64,000 bases of DNA from Tetracladium setigerum (taxonomy: Eukaryota; Ascomycota; Leotiomycetes; Helotiales): NCBI GenBank assembly GCA_031472005.1, contig PZJY01000010.1, positions 124,001 through 188,000 on the forward strand. The letters run 5' to 3'. Positions 22,486-33,435 of this stretch are shown in pieces (the first letter of the stretch is position 1; each line of letters starts with the position of its first letter). A program made the position numbers and the translations under genes. The notes beneath the pieces were generated by a model that was not told the DNA's origin, searched no databases, and saw only the letters and a list, made by a program, of their open reading frames with translations.

Positions 22486-25247
22486 TTAAGTTGGCCTCCA
22501 CCATGCTGATGTTGTCGAGTCGCGACCGTTGATGTTGCGGAGGGTGCCAGTCCGTGTATCACGGTACCAGATGACACCACTCTTGGAGACTCCTGGCCAA
22601 GAATCCATTGTTGAACCTCCAAAGTTTGGTGTGTTCCATCCCCACAGTGTCCTTGCAGCATACGATTGATACATATTAGCGATCAGACTAGGCAGCATGG
22701 TCTGAGCGAGTCCCCAACTGGCACCGATGATCTTGATGTCGGTGACACCAGATGACTGGGGGAAATCTGGAAGAATCTTGGACCCTACATGGTTGGTCAC
22801 TGCACCAGGGGCAATTGTAATGATGCCGATAAAGTCACGACCAACCCACATCCGGACCTCGTCATTGTACGTGTAGAGCATGGAAACCGATTTCGTGATA
22901 CCGAACCATGGGTCGGACTTGAGTGTATGCGTATACTGCGTGTCAATGACAATTTTGTCTCTCTTCAACCACGCTGCTGTTGCTTCGGTGGTGATGTCCA
23001 GGGTTGAGTAGATGACGCTCAAGATTTTGAAGGGATTCTTCAGGACGACAGTTGCAAGAGGAGAACCAGTCCATGGAAGGGCTGAAGTTCTTGGTGCAGC
23101 AATAGCACTCTTGAGGTAACATGTGGTAGTTCCTTGGGCTACAATTTGTGCAGGTGTACTGTGGGAGAATAGTTAGCGTACACTCAGTGAACGGCAAGTG
23201 GGTACAATGCATCTCGTCCGTAATGGCCAGCCTCTGCAAATAGAAAAGACTTACCCAACTGTTACCAAGTGAAACCAACACATTGCGAGTTTGCAGTGCA
23301 TGCGGCGATACAGCTTTCGAATGTAGGCAAGGGCAACATTGCGATGTCATTCCATGGATAATCAATATTGCAACGAACCTCCCAGTTGTTGTTGCCCTGA
23401 GTATATATTGAACCCCCTGTGTAAGTGACACCTTGAGACACCGGACAGCCAAGAGTGCTTGCTGTTGATGTTGCTGATGTTGTGGTTGAGGTTGTGGTGG
23501 AAGACGTGCTTGTAGTGGTTGTAGTAGCAGTAGTTGAGGAGGTTGCCTGGGTAGTAATTTGTGTTGAGGAAGACGACAAAATTGTGCTGGAGACTGCGCT
23601 TGAGCTGGAGGATCCAGTGGTAGATGCGGACGAACCCGTGCTGGAGGGTTCAGTCGATGTTGATGAGCCTGTAGTAGTCGCCGATGAGGTAGTGCTAGAC
23701 TCAACGCCCGAACTTGAGGATCCTGTGGTGCTCGCAGACGAAGTAGTGCTGGACTCGACACTCGAACTTGTAGTTGAGGTTGCGTGATCCGAGGATGTCG
23801 AGGATGAGGACACAGCACTGGTCCCAGATGAAGTAACAAGCTTGGCAGACCACACCCATTCGCGCTCAACAGCAGGAGTCAAAGTGTCTTTGAGATAACA
23901 ATGGCCATTGCTCTGTGAGTATGTTAGTGCGGAATCTAAAGTCAGTCTGAGGGATGGGGCAAGACGAACGTAAGATAGATCGATGCATTGTGACTCTGCG
24001 TCACAGGCCTCAATACAAGCGGCAAAGTCGGTAACAATTGAATTCGTGAGATCCCCTCCAAAGTAGTCGACTCCGCACGAGATAGTATATTGGGTTCCCG
24101 ATGCCGAAGTGACAATTTTGTTGTCATCTTTCTTGTTTTCGCACGACAAGGCATCATCGGACTCTGCAGGAGCAGCGCCAACAAGGGATGCGCCCCAAAC
24201 GTGGTCAAGGGCGACACCAGCACCCTTCTTGCTCTTCATGTAGCACGCACCTTGAACGAATGCTTTAAATCTTGTCAGCCTTGCAAGGGCGAGTGTGGGT
24301 TGATAACTTACCGACGGTGGTGCATCCAGTCTTTTGCGAACATGCAGTGAGACATCCTTCGAAGTTGTCAACCTGAGCTGCCCCAATATCATTACCTCCA
24401 AAGTCAGTTCCGCACTCGATGTGATAAGTTCCATGAGTAGTCTCGAAGTCGCGATTGTTGTCCTTGTTGTTCACGCAGGTGAGCTCATTGCTGGCGGGTG
24501 TTTCCTCGGCGGGGCCTCCTGTCTGTTCTGTGGTAAGCTTTGCTGACCAGACATGTCCTACATCGGATGTTGGGCCGCTCTTATTCTTGAGGTAGCAACT
24601 GCCCCAGACGTATGCTTTGAATTGTCAGCAATGTTCCACATTGTACATCAATTAAACTTACCAACGTTGACGCAGCCAGAAGTTTCCGAACATTTATCGA
24701 TACACTCCTCGAATGATCCCACATTTGCTGCGCCGATATCATTGCCACCAAAGTCCTTGCCACAAACAACCTCAAAGACGCCTCCTAATGTACGATACAG
24801 CTGGCCATCATCTTTCTTGTCAATGCACGAGAAGGGCTCAACCTCCTGTACTGGTGGTTCAACAACCGCGATAACCTCCTCGCCCTCCCGGAAGTGTCTT
24901 GCGGTCCAGCAAGCATCTTGTGGATTTGGTGTTTCACCAAAGACGCTTTTCTGGTAACAATGCTCTCCAACGTATGATACGGCCACACAGTCAGCCAAAT
25001 CATCACAGGACTTGATGCATTCGCTGAAAGTGGCAAACGTAGGCGCGCCAATATCCCCACCGAAGTAATCCAATCCGCATTCGATTTTCCAGTGTGCGTT
25101 TGCAGCGTGGAAAGACTTTCCGTTGTCGGCCAGATCCGCGCAAGAAGGGTTGGTTGTGATAGGAGTAGGTTCTTGTGGAGCAGCTATGGGAGCAGCAGAA
25201 GTATGTGCCAAAAGTAGGCCGACAGCGAGCCATGAAAGTGGTGCCAT
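22486..25247 (-). CDS. Secreted multi-Apple/PAN-domain protein with Ser/Thr-rich stalk
   Basis: Five exons (24662-25247, 24312-24614, 23970-24262, 23266-23912, 22486-23158) give 833 residues in one frame. A signal peptide (MAPLSWLAVGLLLAHTSAAP) is followed by about five Cys-rich Apple/PAN-like modules with recurring motifs: ECGLDYFGGDI, VCGKDFGGNDIGAA, ECGTDFGGNDIGAA, SCGVDYFGGDL and RCNIDYPWNDIA. Modules 4 and 5 are separated by a Ser/Thr stretch of about 110 residues, likely O-glycosylated. Modules 2-5 are each cut by an intron at nearly the same point. The last about 200 residues form a Trp-rich domain I do not recognise. PAN modules bind carbohydrate or protein; a cell-surface or secreted adhesive role is likely. 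The gene lies between the two repeat clusters. Confidence 0.85.
23455..23830 (-). repeat. Low-complexity Ser/Thr-rich coding repeat
   Basis: Inside exon 4 of the Apple/PAN gene. It encodes irregular repeats such as SSTTSSA and STTGSSSS that form the stalk between modules 4 and 5. The opposite strand shows a Val/Glu/Asp-rich open frame that is only the mirror of this composition. Confidence 0.75.
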
Positions 25248-27504
25248 TGTATCGGACGAGTATTAAGCGAGTAAGTATGTAATGAGTGTGATATAGTCGC
25301 GATGACTATGAAAAGTGGGCAGTACGAATAATCGAGCAAAAAAAAAGACAGGACGGTTCCAAAAGGAGCCTGGGACCAATTCGAAAGACAGAAAAGACGT
25401 GCAAGAGAAAGCATTGAAACGAGAGAACTGAAGAAGTATATGTATCTTGCACATTTTGCTATGATACGAGAATATCCGCGGCTGTTTCTACGAGATGTCC
25501 ACATCTGGCGATTTTGGGCGTAAATGTGAAGAGCTGACCATGAAGAAGTTGTCCCGGCAAGCGCAAAGGACGATGCGTATTATTGCCAATATGTGAAAGG
25601 ACTACCTGGCCGCATAAGCATAATCGTGCAAAGCACCATTCAAGCATTTCCAAGTGGAATCGGGATTGGATCAAGCATATTACCCTAAGATGCGTTGACT
25701 CGTACAGGCCAAAAGCAAAGAAGGAGGAAAAGAAAGTCGTGGAGTGGATGCGGCGATATTTATCGTGGCGTTCAAGCTAACAATTAGTGAGTATCAGCCA
25801 CCAAATGCATTTCTGGGCATGAACTTTTGTGGTAGGTATTGTTCGTGGGTAAATATCCCCACTCAAAAGTTTGAAAGATCTAACTTCGAATTAGTAAATC
25901 AAGTAGATAATGTTTAGGAAGTCGTAGGAGCAGACTTTCTAAGACGCCTCGCCTCAATTACCTCTTCGGTTAGGCAGGTACGAACAAAGTTACAAGTCCG
26001 GACAGCGGGAGCTTCGCTTAAGTACGGAAAGGGGCGCCTTCTAGACTCACCACCTATGCTATTGTGGCTGATCAACTAATGCAGCCACAGGTCACTAGCT
26101 TGGACAAGTTTCTCATGCCAAACAATAGTTGTATAAGATTCTCCCTGAATTCCCTTTCTTTTTCATTGTTTCCCATTCACTTCAGCTCGGATTCTCAGCA
26201 AGCCACACGGAGGCGGCGATTTCTATTATAGGGGTTTTCCGGAGCTGCATTGCACGTGGCGATTATCGTACGTCTTTGAGGTACCTGTTCCTTAGAATAG
26301 TAGCGAAAGAAAGCAGTGGCAGTTGCACTCGATAGTTGTAGCCGGTCCTTGCAACACTCATACAACTTATCCACGCAAAAGGATGTCTCATCTCTCAGCG
26401 GACATGTGGCATTCGCGCAAAAGTGGCTGAATTTCCGGAGTTCAAGTGCACTTGTAACCACAAGAGAAGAGTCGCATACCATTCTCCCGTATTGCACACT
26501 GCAAAGCTGTAGCTTATCTCAGCATATTTATCCTTAAATCTCCTTGTCAGCCAAATTTTGCGCAGTACAAATTTAGATCCTGGAGTTATCGTAGTTTTCC
26601 TCACAAAATCATAGTAAGTATACTCCTAGGGTGTGGGGGTGATCATCTAGTCGACCCTCTCGAAAGTGTCCTTTATTATATAACGCAGCGCCCTTACTTT
26701 CTAGTTTGTTACAAATGCAGAATCTGTGTAAGACTCTATTCATTTCCAATGGTTTGGTTTAAGTGAGGCCCAAGAATACTGCGCAGCTTGCAATGATTAA
26801 GTTAAGTTTGACAACTACTGTAAGGGAGTGGGAGTATTGATAGACTTTATATCATTAGAGCAACTGATAAAAAATAACAATACATATCCGCCAGTCGAAC
26901 GAACAGCTTATATTAAGCCTCAGGTTCTTCGAAAGATGTTTATGCCGGGGTGGGGGGAAGGGGTCGGAGAAGTAAGATGGATGATCCAAAGTGAAGGCTT
27001 TCTTTTCATCCCGCATGAACTTCCATGTATCTAGTGACAAAGCCTCGGCCAAACTTGGCGGACTACTAACGGTTGATACAAGTGACTTTCTTCCGACTGA
27101 TTGTAATCTCACAATACTAAAATAACCATTAGGAAAGAGTGTACTAAAAGGGCATCTGTGCTTGCTCCCTTGTCATTTCTCTCGTTCCAGCAGTTGAAAA
27201 GTAAAAAGCTCATAGAAAAATTGGTTCATGAATGAGAATAATTTATATGCTCCCTCTGACTAGCTACAAGCGAATATATGAAAAGTCCACCATGATCGGA
27301 AGAGCATTTTTCGAAAGGGCTGATCAACTTTCCAAACGAGTCTAATGATCGGCGTTGAAGCCTTGTTAGAAATTTCATGTTGCGCGTACTTGAGATCTGC
27401 AAAGTCTGACTGGGCACATCACTTGGTCTCTCATTTGAGTGATTTTGGGGAAAGGAAAGTCTGGATGACGTTGGCTTGCAGTCAGATGTCTGGCAATGCT
27501 GAGG
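25248..27504. other. Intergenic (2.2 kb), no supported gene
   Basis: Left end is the promoter of the Apple/PAN gene. The remainder has only short open frames on both strands with no domain signal, and no repeat boxes until 27.5 kb. Confidence 0.5.
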
Positions 27505-28592
27505 GTGGAGGCCATGTTTAGGACAATTAGCGGGACTGAACTTGGCAGCTTTTGTTATAGTATTTTCTGATAATGCAGGTGAGAAATCGTGATAGCCTGA
27601 AAATTCGAGGGTGGAGGCGGTGGGAGAACGCTCTGTCTTTATTGCTGTCAGTGGGTGACAGAAATCCTTATAATGTACGAGGGAAGCGGTAAAACAAGGC
27701 ACATTTCAGTGGTAAATTTACGATTTGACCAACAGCCTGATCAGTATTCAGCCCACGAGCGTCACTTCAGCCGAGGCCAAGGGAAGAGGAGCCAATGAAC
27801 AGTAGAGTGGAGACCAAATCTCCAACAATCTCCTTGTACTTTCGTGCAGGAAGGCTCGGAACTCTCCCTAACTGGCTGCACAGTTTTTGTGTTGGACTGC
27901 TGTTGATTCATATCACTCGCAGCTCTTGCCCGACTATGGGGGATGATATGTATGCTGAAAGGCTGTAGCAAAATACAAAGCTAATTAAAGGCAAAATACA
28001 TAGAGAGTAGAGGCCAAATAATTTTCTAGCGATTGGTATATAGTCTCCAGAATACTTGTGTGAGGGTCAGAAGTCCCCTTGATTCAGACCCAGAGCTTTA
28101 TCACACCCGCAGCTTTCGCCTCGCACGGCTTAGATGCATGATGCATGCATGATGCAAGTCGAAGTCAGCACAGGATTTAGAGATAGCCAATCAAGGCCAA
28201 ATATTAAAAAGGTGGAGGCCAAAAGTTCTGAAGTTGTCCGAGGCTGTCAACAAAAAGTGTCAAGATTCTCCTCAAGTTGACAGCCAAACCTCACAAAGGG
28301 CCCTATGTCAAGCCGATGTCTTTGCGCTAGTCTTTAGTACATGCAGACTTGAAGTTGGCGCAGCACGGGTAGCCGATACGAGGCAATAAAAGGAACGGTG
28401 AAAATAAATTGACCAATCTCATCCTTTTCCACGTATGTGAAGGGAGGAATCTCTTCTCAGAGCTGAGGGTCTAGACCACGTCTTGCTCTTGGCTCTTGCC
28501 CAAAGAGTATCAGGGTGGAGGCCAAAAGTCGACTTGATTTTACAGTCGACTGGTAAAAGTGGATCCCTCAAGTGTTAGAATTTCAGCTATGT
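27505..28592. repeat. Second cluster of the box A/box B repeat
   Basis: Same boxes and same orientation as the 19.4-21.6 kb array, but fewer and more decayed. Box A occurs at 27505, 27611, 27807 (GTGGAGACC), 28007 (GTAGAGGCC), 28212 and 28515. Box B is recognisable at about 27556-27581 (TTTTCTGATAATGCAGGTGAG), 27661 (GAAATCCTTATAATG), 28253 (AAAAAGTGTCAAGATTCTCC) and 28569 (TCAAGTGTTAGAATTTC). The AGCCAATGAA box appears at 27790 before the third A box. It ends about 80 bp from the stop codon of the NLR gene. Confidence 0.75.
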
Positions 28593-28668
28593 GGTTAGAG
28601 AGTCGCGAGTATCGGCAGCCAAGAGAAAATCATATCAATTCTCTGTTATTTTGTTAAATGTGTAACTC

Positions 28669-31600
28669 CTACACATTCAAGATATGCTGTATCGAATGTG
28701 AGCTTGTCGCGAAAGAGCTGTTACCTTCTCCCCCAATCTCTTCTATCTCATCCCCGTCGACGTCTTCGCCTACTTCCTCGTCGTCAGATCCATCAATAGC
28801 AAGGTCACCTTCTTCAAATGCACCGTTCGATTCACGAGCCTGTCGAGCTTTTTTCTCGCTGGAAAAGATCAATCAGCTTGATTCAAAGCCGTGGAAAAGT
28901 TTGGCTGTTAAAAGCGCAAGACTCACTGCCTGACTAAATGTCGAACTAGAAGATCCTGCCTGAAGAACATTTTTGGACAGCCCTCTACCTCGCAACTAAA
29001 CTCTGGGTCCGAATGAGTGACTTCGTGACGCCTTGAAAACAAGGTTAGCATAGATTTTAATACATGAGAAATGCACCCACCTAAGGCCTTCAGCTCTGGT
29101 GAACACCTACGCAGAAAGTCAGCAACGAAAATCCAGAGCCAAGAGATGGAAATAGAAATCAACAAACCTTCGGACAGTAACTACAATGATGTACTGGTTT
29201 CCCTCTCTTTGCTTTACTGACCCGTACTCTCTTCAATTTCTCAGCTCGCCGCTTGGGCTCCTTCGGTGGTGGCGTCGGTTGTCGCGGGGGAGTCGGTCGT
29301 CGCGGAGGAGTTGGAGGTCTTCTGGGAGGTGGTGGTGGAATGAACACCGGTGCAGGTGCACTGATCGACTCGAATGTGGGCGGTTCAACTTCCTCTGGCT
29401 TAGGATGATACTTCTTATTGTGTTTAATGAGTCCAGTTCGACTGGTGAATCCTCGGTCGAAGAGGTCGCATGATGGATCTGCGCATCTCAGGGGTTTAAT
29501 ATGTCCTCCTTCATGCTCATCCCGAGCGGATACTGTTTTGAACCCATCAGAAAATCTGGGACAAGTGCGGTATCGACATATAAACGCTGTATCCAAGTAT
29601 ATAGCCCTGAATTGATCCAGCATTTCCGGCGTACCCCTGGAGGAAGATCATCGACATTACAATTGATGAAGAATTGAACCATTTCTTGGTATCTCTGGCT
29701 GATATCGCTGAAATGTGTAGGGTCATGCTTCAGTTCGCGGGCCTTCAAATCTTTGGATTCATTAGTATTCTGGAGTTCCATGTAAAGTAAGAAAATTCTT
29801 ACCGTCAGCTTCTTGGTGAGAATACTTTTCCTGAGCTAGGAAAGCACGGAGGGTTAGTATATCTCGACCCATATTGAGAGCATTTCCACCATCATCCAAA
29901 ACCTCAATCTCTCTTTCAATGTTCTCCTGAGTTGTAGTATCATCTAGCTTCAGAGTTTTGTGGGCTATTCCAGGGTCTTGTTTCCACATCTCAAGAAGGT
30001 TGTCGAGAGCTTCTTCCATTTTGTCACCGTTGACAACATCCTCGTGTGTCTTTGCATATTGTAGCAAATGTTGAAACCAGAATTCATTTGCATAATGGTG
30101 CAGTCCGTGAAAGCCTTTCAGAACACGTAGCTTCAGTTCATCTTCGTTGGATCTCGAGTCGAAAAAGTTGAAGGTGGTATTCAAATACAAAACACTTGAG
30201 AATGCAATATCATAGTGTGCCTTGGAGTATTTGAGGAACGGGCCACTTGTTAAATGAAGAATGTATCTGAAATCAATCGCAGAATCAGCAGAGTTATGAT
30301 GAACAACAAAGGATAGTCTGAAATCTGAAAGGATTACCACTTACTCTTTCGCCGAATAATGCACAAACTCGACGGTCTTGTTAGGTCCCTCCTGCACCAA
30401 GGGCTTACAATGTTCGAGAATTCTACCATTGACTTTTGAGTCTTCGTCGAGAACAGCATTAAGATTTTCAAAAACAATTCCGTCTTGAACTTCGTACAGC
30501 TTCAGAACTCGGAAAGAGCAAGCAATCCATTCCAAAATACGAATGGCCTTTTCGGAGTTACTCTGGGAGCCTAAGCCACTCATAATTCGACTAAGTATGC
30601 GCCCATATCTGAGTGTGATTGTTATTTTCGAAATCGCTCAAGTTGCGAGAAAACAGCTACTTACGCTTCATCCAGGCCATCAGGGAGCTGATCAACAGCA
30701 TTCTGCACATCCCGATTACTGTAACAGCCTTCGAAATTGGCCAGAATTAATCGTACCCACAAGAACATACCTGACAAAATGTAAGTAGAAGTACCCGATT
30801 ATTTTCTATGCGCCGAGAGCTCACCTTTTGCTTTTGTGACTACCTGCTTTTCAATATCTGCGATAAAAGCCTCATCGAATTCATCCCGAATGGTTGACAG
30901 ACGATCGTGCACATAGGCTGCAATATCAGAGCTCACCGCCAACTCTTCTGTCTTCAGCGAAATCAGAGGTCTTCCTTTCATTACGTTCTGAATTAATGTA
31001 ACCTCTCTGCTGGAGAAAAGTATTCGAAACTGTCCATGGGATCCCTTGGACAGGGAAGTGAATTCCTGCATGATTTTTCGCTGGTCACTGTCAGGAAACT
31101 CGTCCAGTCCATCAATACACATTCGGACTGTTTGTATTGTTCCAAGTAAGTCTGATAGCAGATTTTTTAAATGAGGAATCGATGGCGATAGACCACTATT
31201 GGCGTATTTGTCGAACACATATGGCGCCAGTTCTTTGTGTCTTCGAAGCAGTTGTGCGGTGAGACTTCTCAACACCTCACTTAGGAGGACCTTGCCGCTT
31301 GTGTAACTGTTGCAAATGTAGAATGGTGCTGTTATATGAGCCTCGTCCCTCAGAGAGTTGATCACGTAAGAACATAGAACCGTTTTCCCTGTAATATTTA
31401 ATGATGCAATATCCCAGATGCTTGTTGTAGTACTCACCTGCTCCAGGAATGCCATTTAACCAAATAATTGGCTCGCCATGAGCATCATCTTTCCAAGAAA
31501 GGAAGATGGAATTTTGAGTGACCCATTCGCAAGTTCCCTCCTGGCGGTCCGCGAGAAGTTGATCGAGAAGATCAAGCTGGCCTTCGTCTGCTATCTTAAG

Positions 31601-32494
31601 CCAAGCGATCGAGTCGTGCAAGTGGGTAATTTCCTTCTTTTTCTCTCTCTCATTGAGTTCGTCTTTTGCGATGTCTCTCGCTTTTTTAGCTTCAATGATA
31701 TCAATGGTCTGAATCTCACGCATTAAAAGTTCTCGGTGTTTTGCAATATTGCCTAGGATACCGTGAAGTTTCCCTCCTTCGAAAGATTTCCACAATGAGT
31801 CGAAGAATATCCACCATGCTAGTTGTGTTAGCCGAATACAGATTCAAAGTTTGAGGATCAACTAACACCGTCTTCGGAGATATCTATATGCACGCCGATG
31901 GAATTCTAAGATGTCTTCATAGATAAAAGCCAAAACTTCACGAACACATGGCGTATCCTGAAATGCAGTGCCAATTCTGCTGAAATCAGGCAGGGCATCT
32001 GCTATCTGGCCATAAGTGTCGAGAAGTTTATCGAGCACATCAGAGAATTGGCTTGCTACCTGCGAGTACTCAAGTCAGAACGTAAAAACGACGTGAAAGA
32101 GACTAAATTTGTACCTGAAGCATCATTTTTATTGGGGCCTGAAAACTCCATCTTAGCATCTCATTTCTCTCAAGGTTCAAGTAAAACCAGATTCTCACCC
32201 ATATCCACGGAAGATAATCGGTTCCATTACAGAGTACGTCAATGGATTTTGAATACTGTTCCAAGCCTTCCAAAAATGGCTTCAGACGAGCCATGTTTTG
32301 CATCGACTTCCGTTCCCTCTGTCGCGATTCGATTGCCTTGGCAGCATCTTTGACCTCTGTGAGGGTAGTTGACTGGAAAATATCCGCATCTGTGCTGGTC
32401 ACTGAGTCTTTTAGTCGCTTGAAGGCGTTCTCAAAACGTGTCGTTGCCTGATCGAAAGTCGGCTCCGGGATTGGAGTTGCAGTTGATGGGGCAT
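28669..32494 (-). CDS. NLR-like STAND protein: NACHT NTPase with C-terminal C2H2 zinc fingers; two 1-base frame breaks
   Basis: Twelve exons: 32199-32494, 32115-32138, 31867-32059, 31438-31818, 30825-31388, 30665-30770, 30345-30608, 29803-30266, 29168-29750, 29081-29106, 28927-29031, 28669-28858; about 1065 residues. The N-terminal helical domain resembles those of fungal NLRs (LARLKPFLEGLEQYSK-like region). The NACHT has Walker A GIPGAGKT (about 295-302), Walker B CIDGLDEF (about 389-396) and FSSRE. A winged-helix region (ILEWIACSFRVLKL) follows. Four zinc fingers end the protein: two at about 823-881, then a Pro-rich linker, then two at about 950-1005 (CSYCPKVFTRAEGLRRH; CEVEGCPKMFFRQDLLVRH) and an acidic tail. 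Such proteins act in non-self recognition and regulated cell death. Frame breaks at 32488-32491 (C/G run after the ATG) and 29634-29637 (G run before the fingers); one base each restores phase. Confidence 0.85.
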
Positions 32495-33435
32495 AGTTCC
32501 AACAGAACAGCAGTGTTAAATGTAATGTGGTTTTCTACGTCGACCTCGAGTCGGCATTAGGAATGGAGTAGAAATGCCCGTAAAATCATGCGTGTGGCTT
32601 TGATTTGGGAAACAGTTGCAACTCATTGTCTAGTTGAGATTTAGTGATGGCGGAAGGACAATAATGTGAGGCTGCTTGAAGGTAATGCCATGGGAAGAAG
32701 GCTGACTAATAGGCCTCCTGATCATCCAACACGGCTTTTCTACAACTATAACTATCTACAATAAGAAAATATCCTTTTTGTACATGTCACAAATATATAC
32801 CTTTGACTAACCCGAATCACATCCTGCCTCACAGTACACTCAAATCTCGACAAATAGTGTACACCGCCAACGACTGATCACGTGGAGTATTGCTGACTTA
32901 GAATTGCCGCCTGTATAAAGTGAGATGAGGCTGGGACCGTATCCATGCAATGATGAGTTGTCTCCCTGCAGCGTCCACGCCCAGAGTCTTCCGAGATGAC
33001 GACACAACCAGTACTATACCTACTCATAACTCTTCGATCCGAGATTTCTTTGATCCGAGAGACGATGAGGCTCCGCTCTTTACTCGTCTTGATCCCGAAG
33101 CCGTGGACACAATGCCACTCTGAGTCCTATTAGTGCCTCCCACGCCAATCTTTGTGGTTAAACAGCGAACCAACATTTTGATTATTTGCGTCGAAAACAA
33201 AAGTGGCGGTCAAGTCGCAAGGCTTTGGCGTCAGGATGTGCCGGCGTACTCGTATCCTCTGCATGGCTACTCGGCAAGGTTGACCGGATTGTTGGGGCAG
33301 ACTGGCGATGAGGCTGAGGAAGACCCAACTTTTAAAGGTGCCAAAATACAATTTATCATCCATCTCATTGCTGAATATGACACTGGTTGATTGGCCTAAT
33401 TCCAATTCTTAAGTCCCATCTTCTTGTCCCGGACA
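32495..33435. other. Divergent intergenic region between NLR and SNF2 genes
   Basis: About 0.9 kb containing both promoters. No gene, TATA element or repeat box that I can support. Confidence 0.5.

Noticed and set aside
23455..23787. Plus-strand open frame rich in Val, Glu and Asp
   Set aside because: It is the mirror of the Ser/Thr-rich stalk coding region of the Apple/PAN gene and reflects codon composition only.
19443..28592. Repeat clusters considered as a CRISPR-like array
   Set aside because: Units vary in length, spacers are not uniform, boxes are diverged, the host is a fungus, and no cas gene is present.
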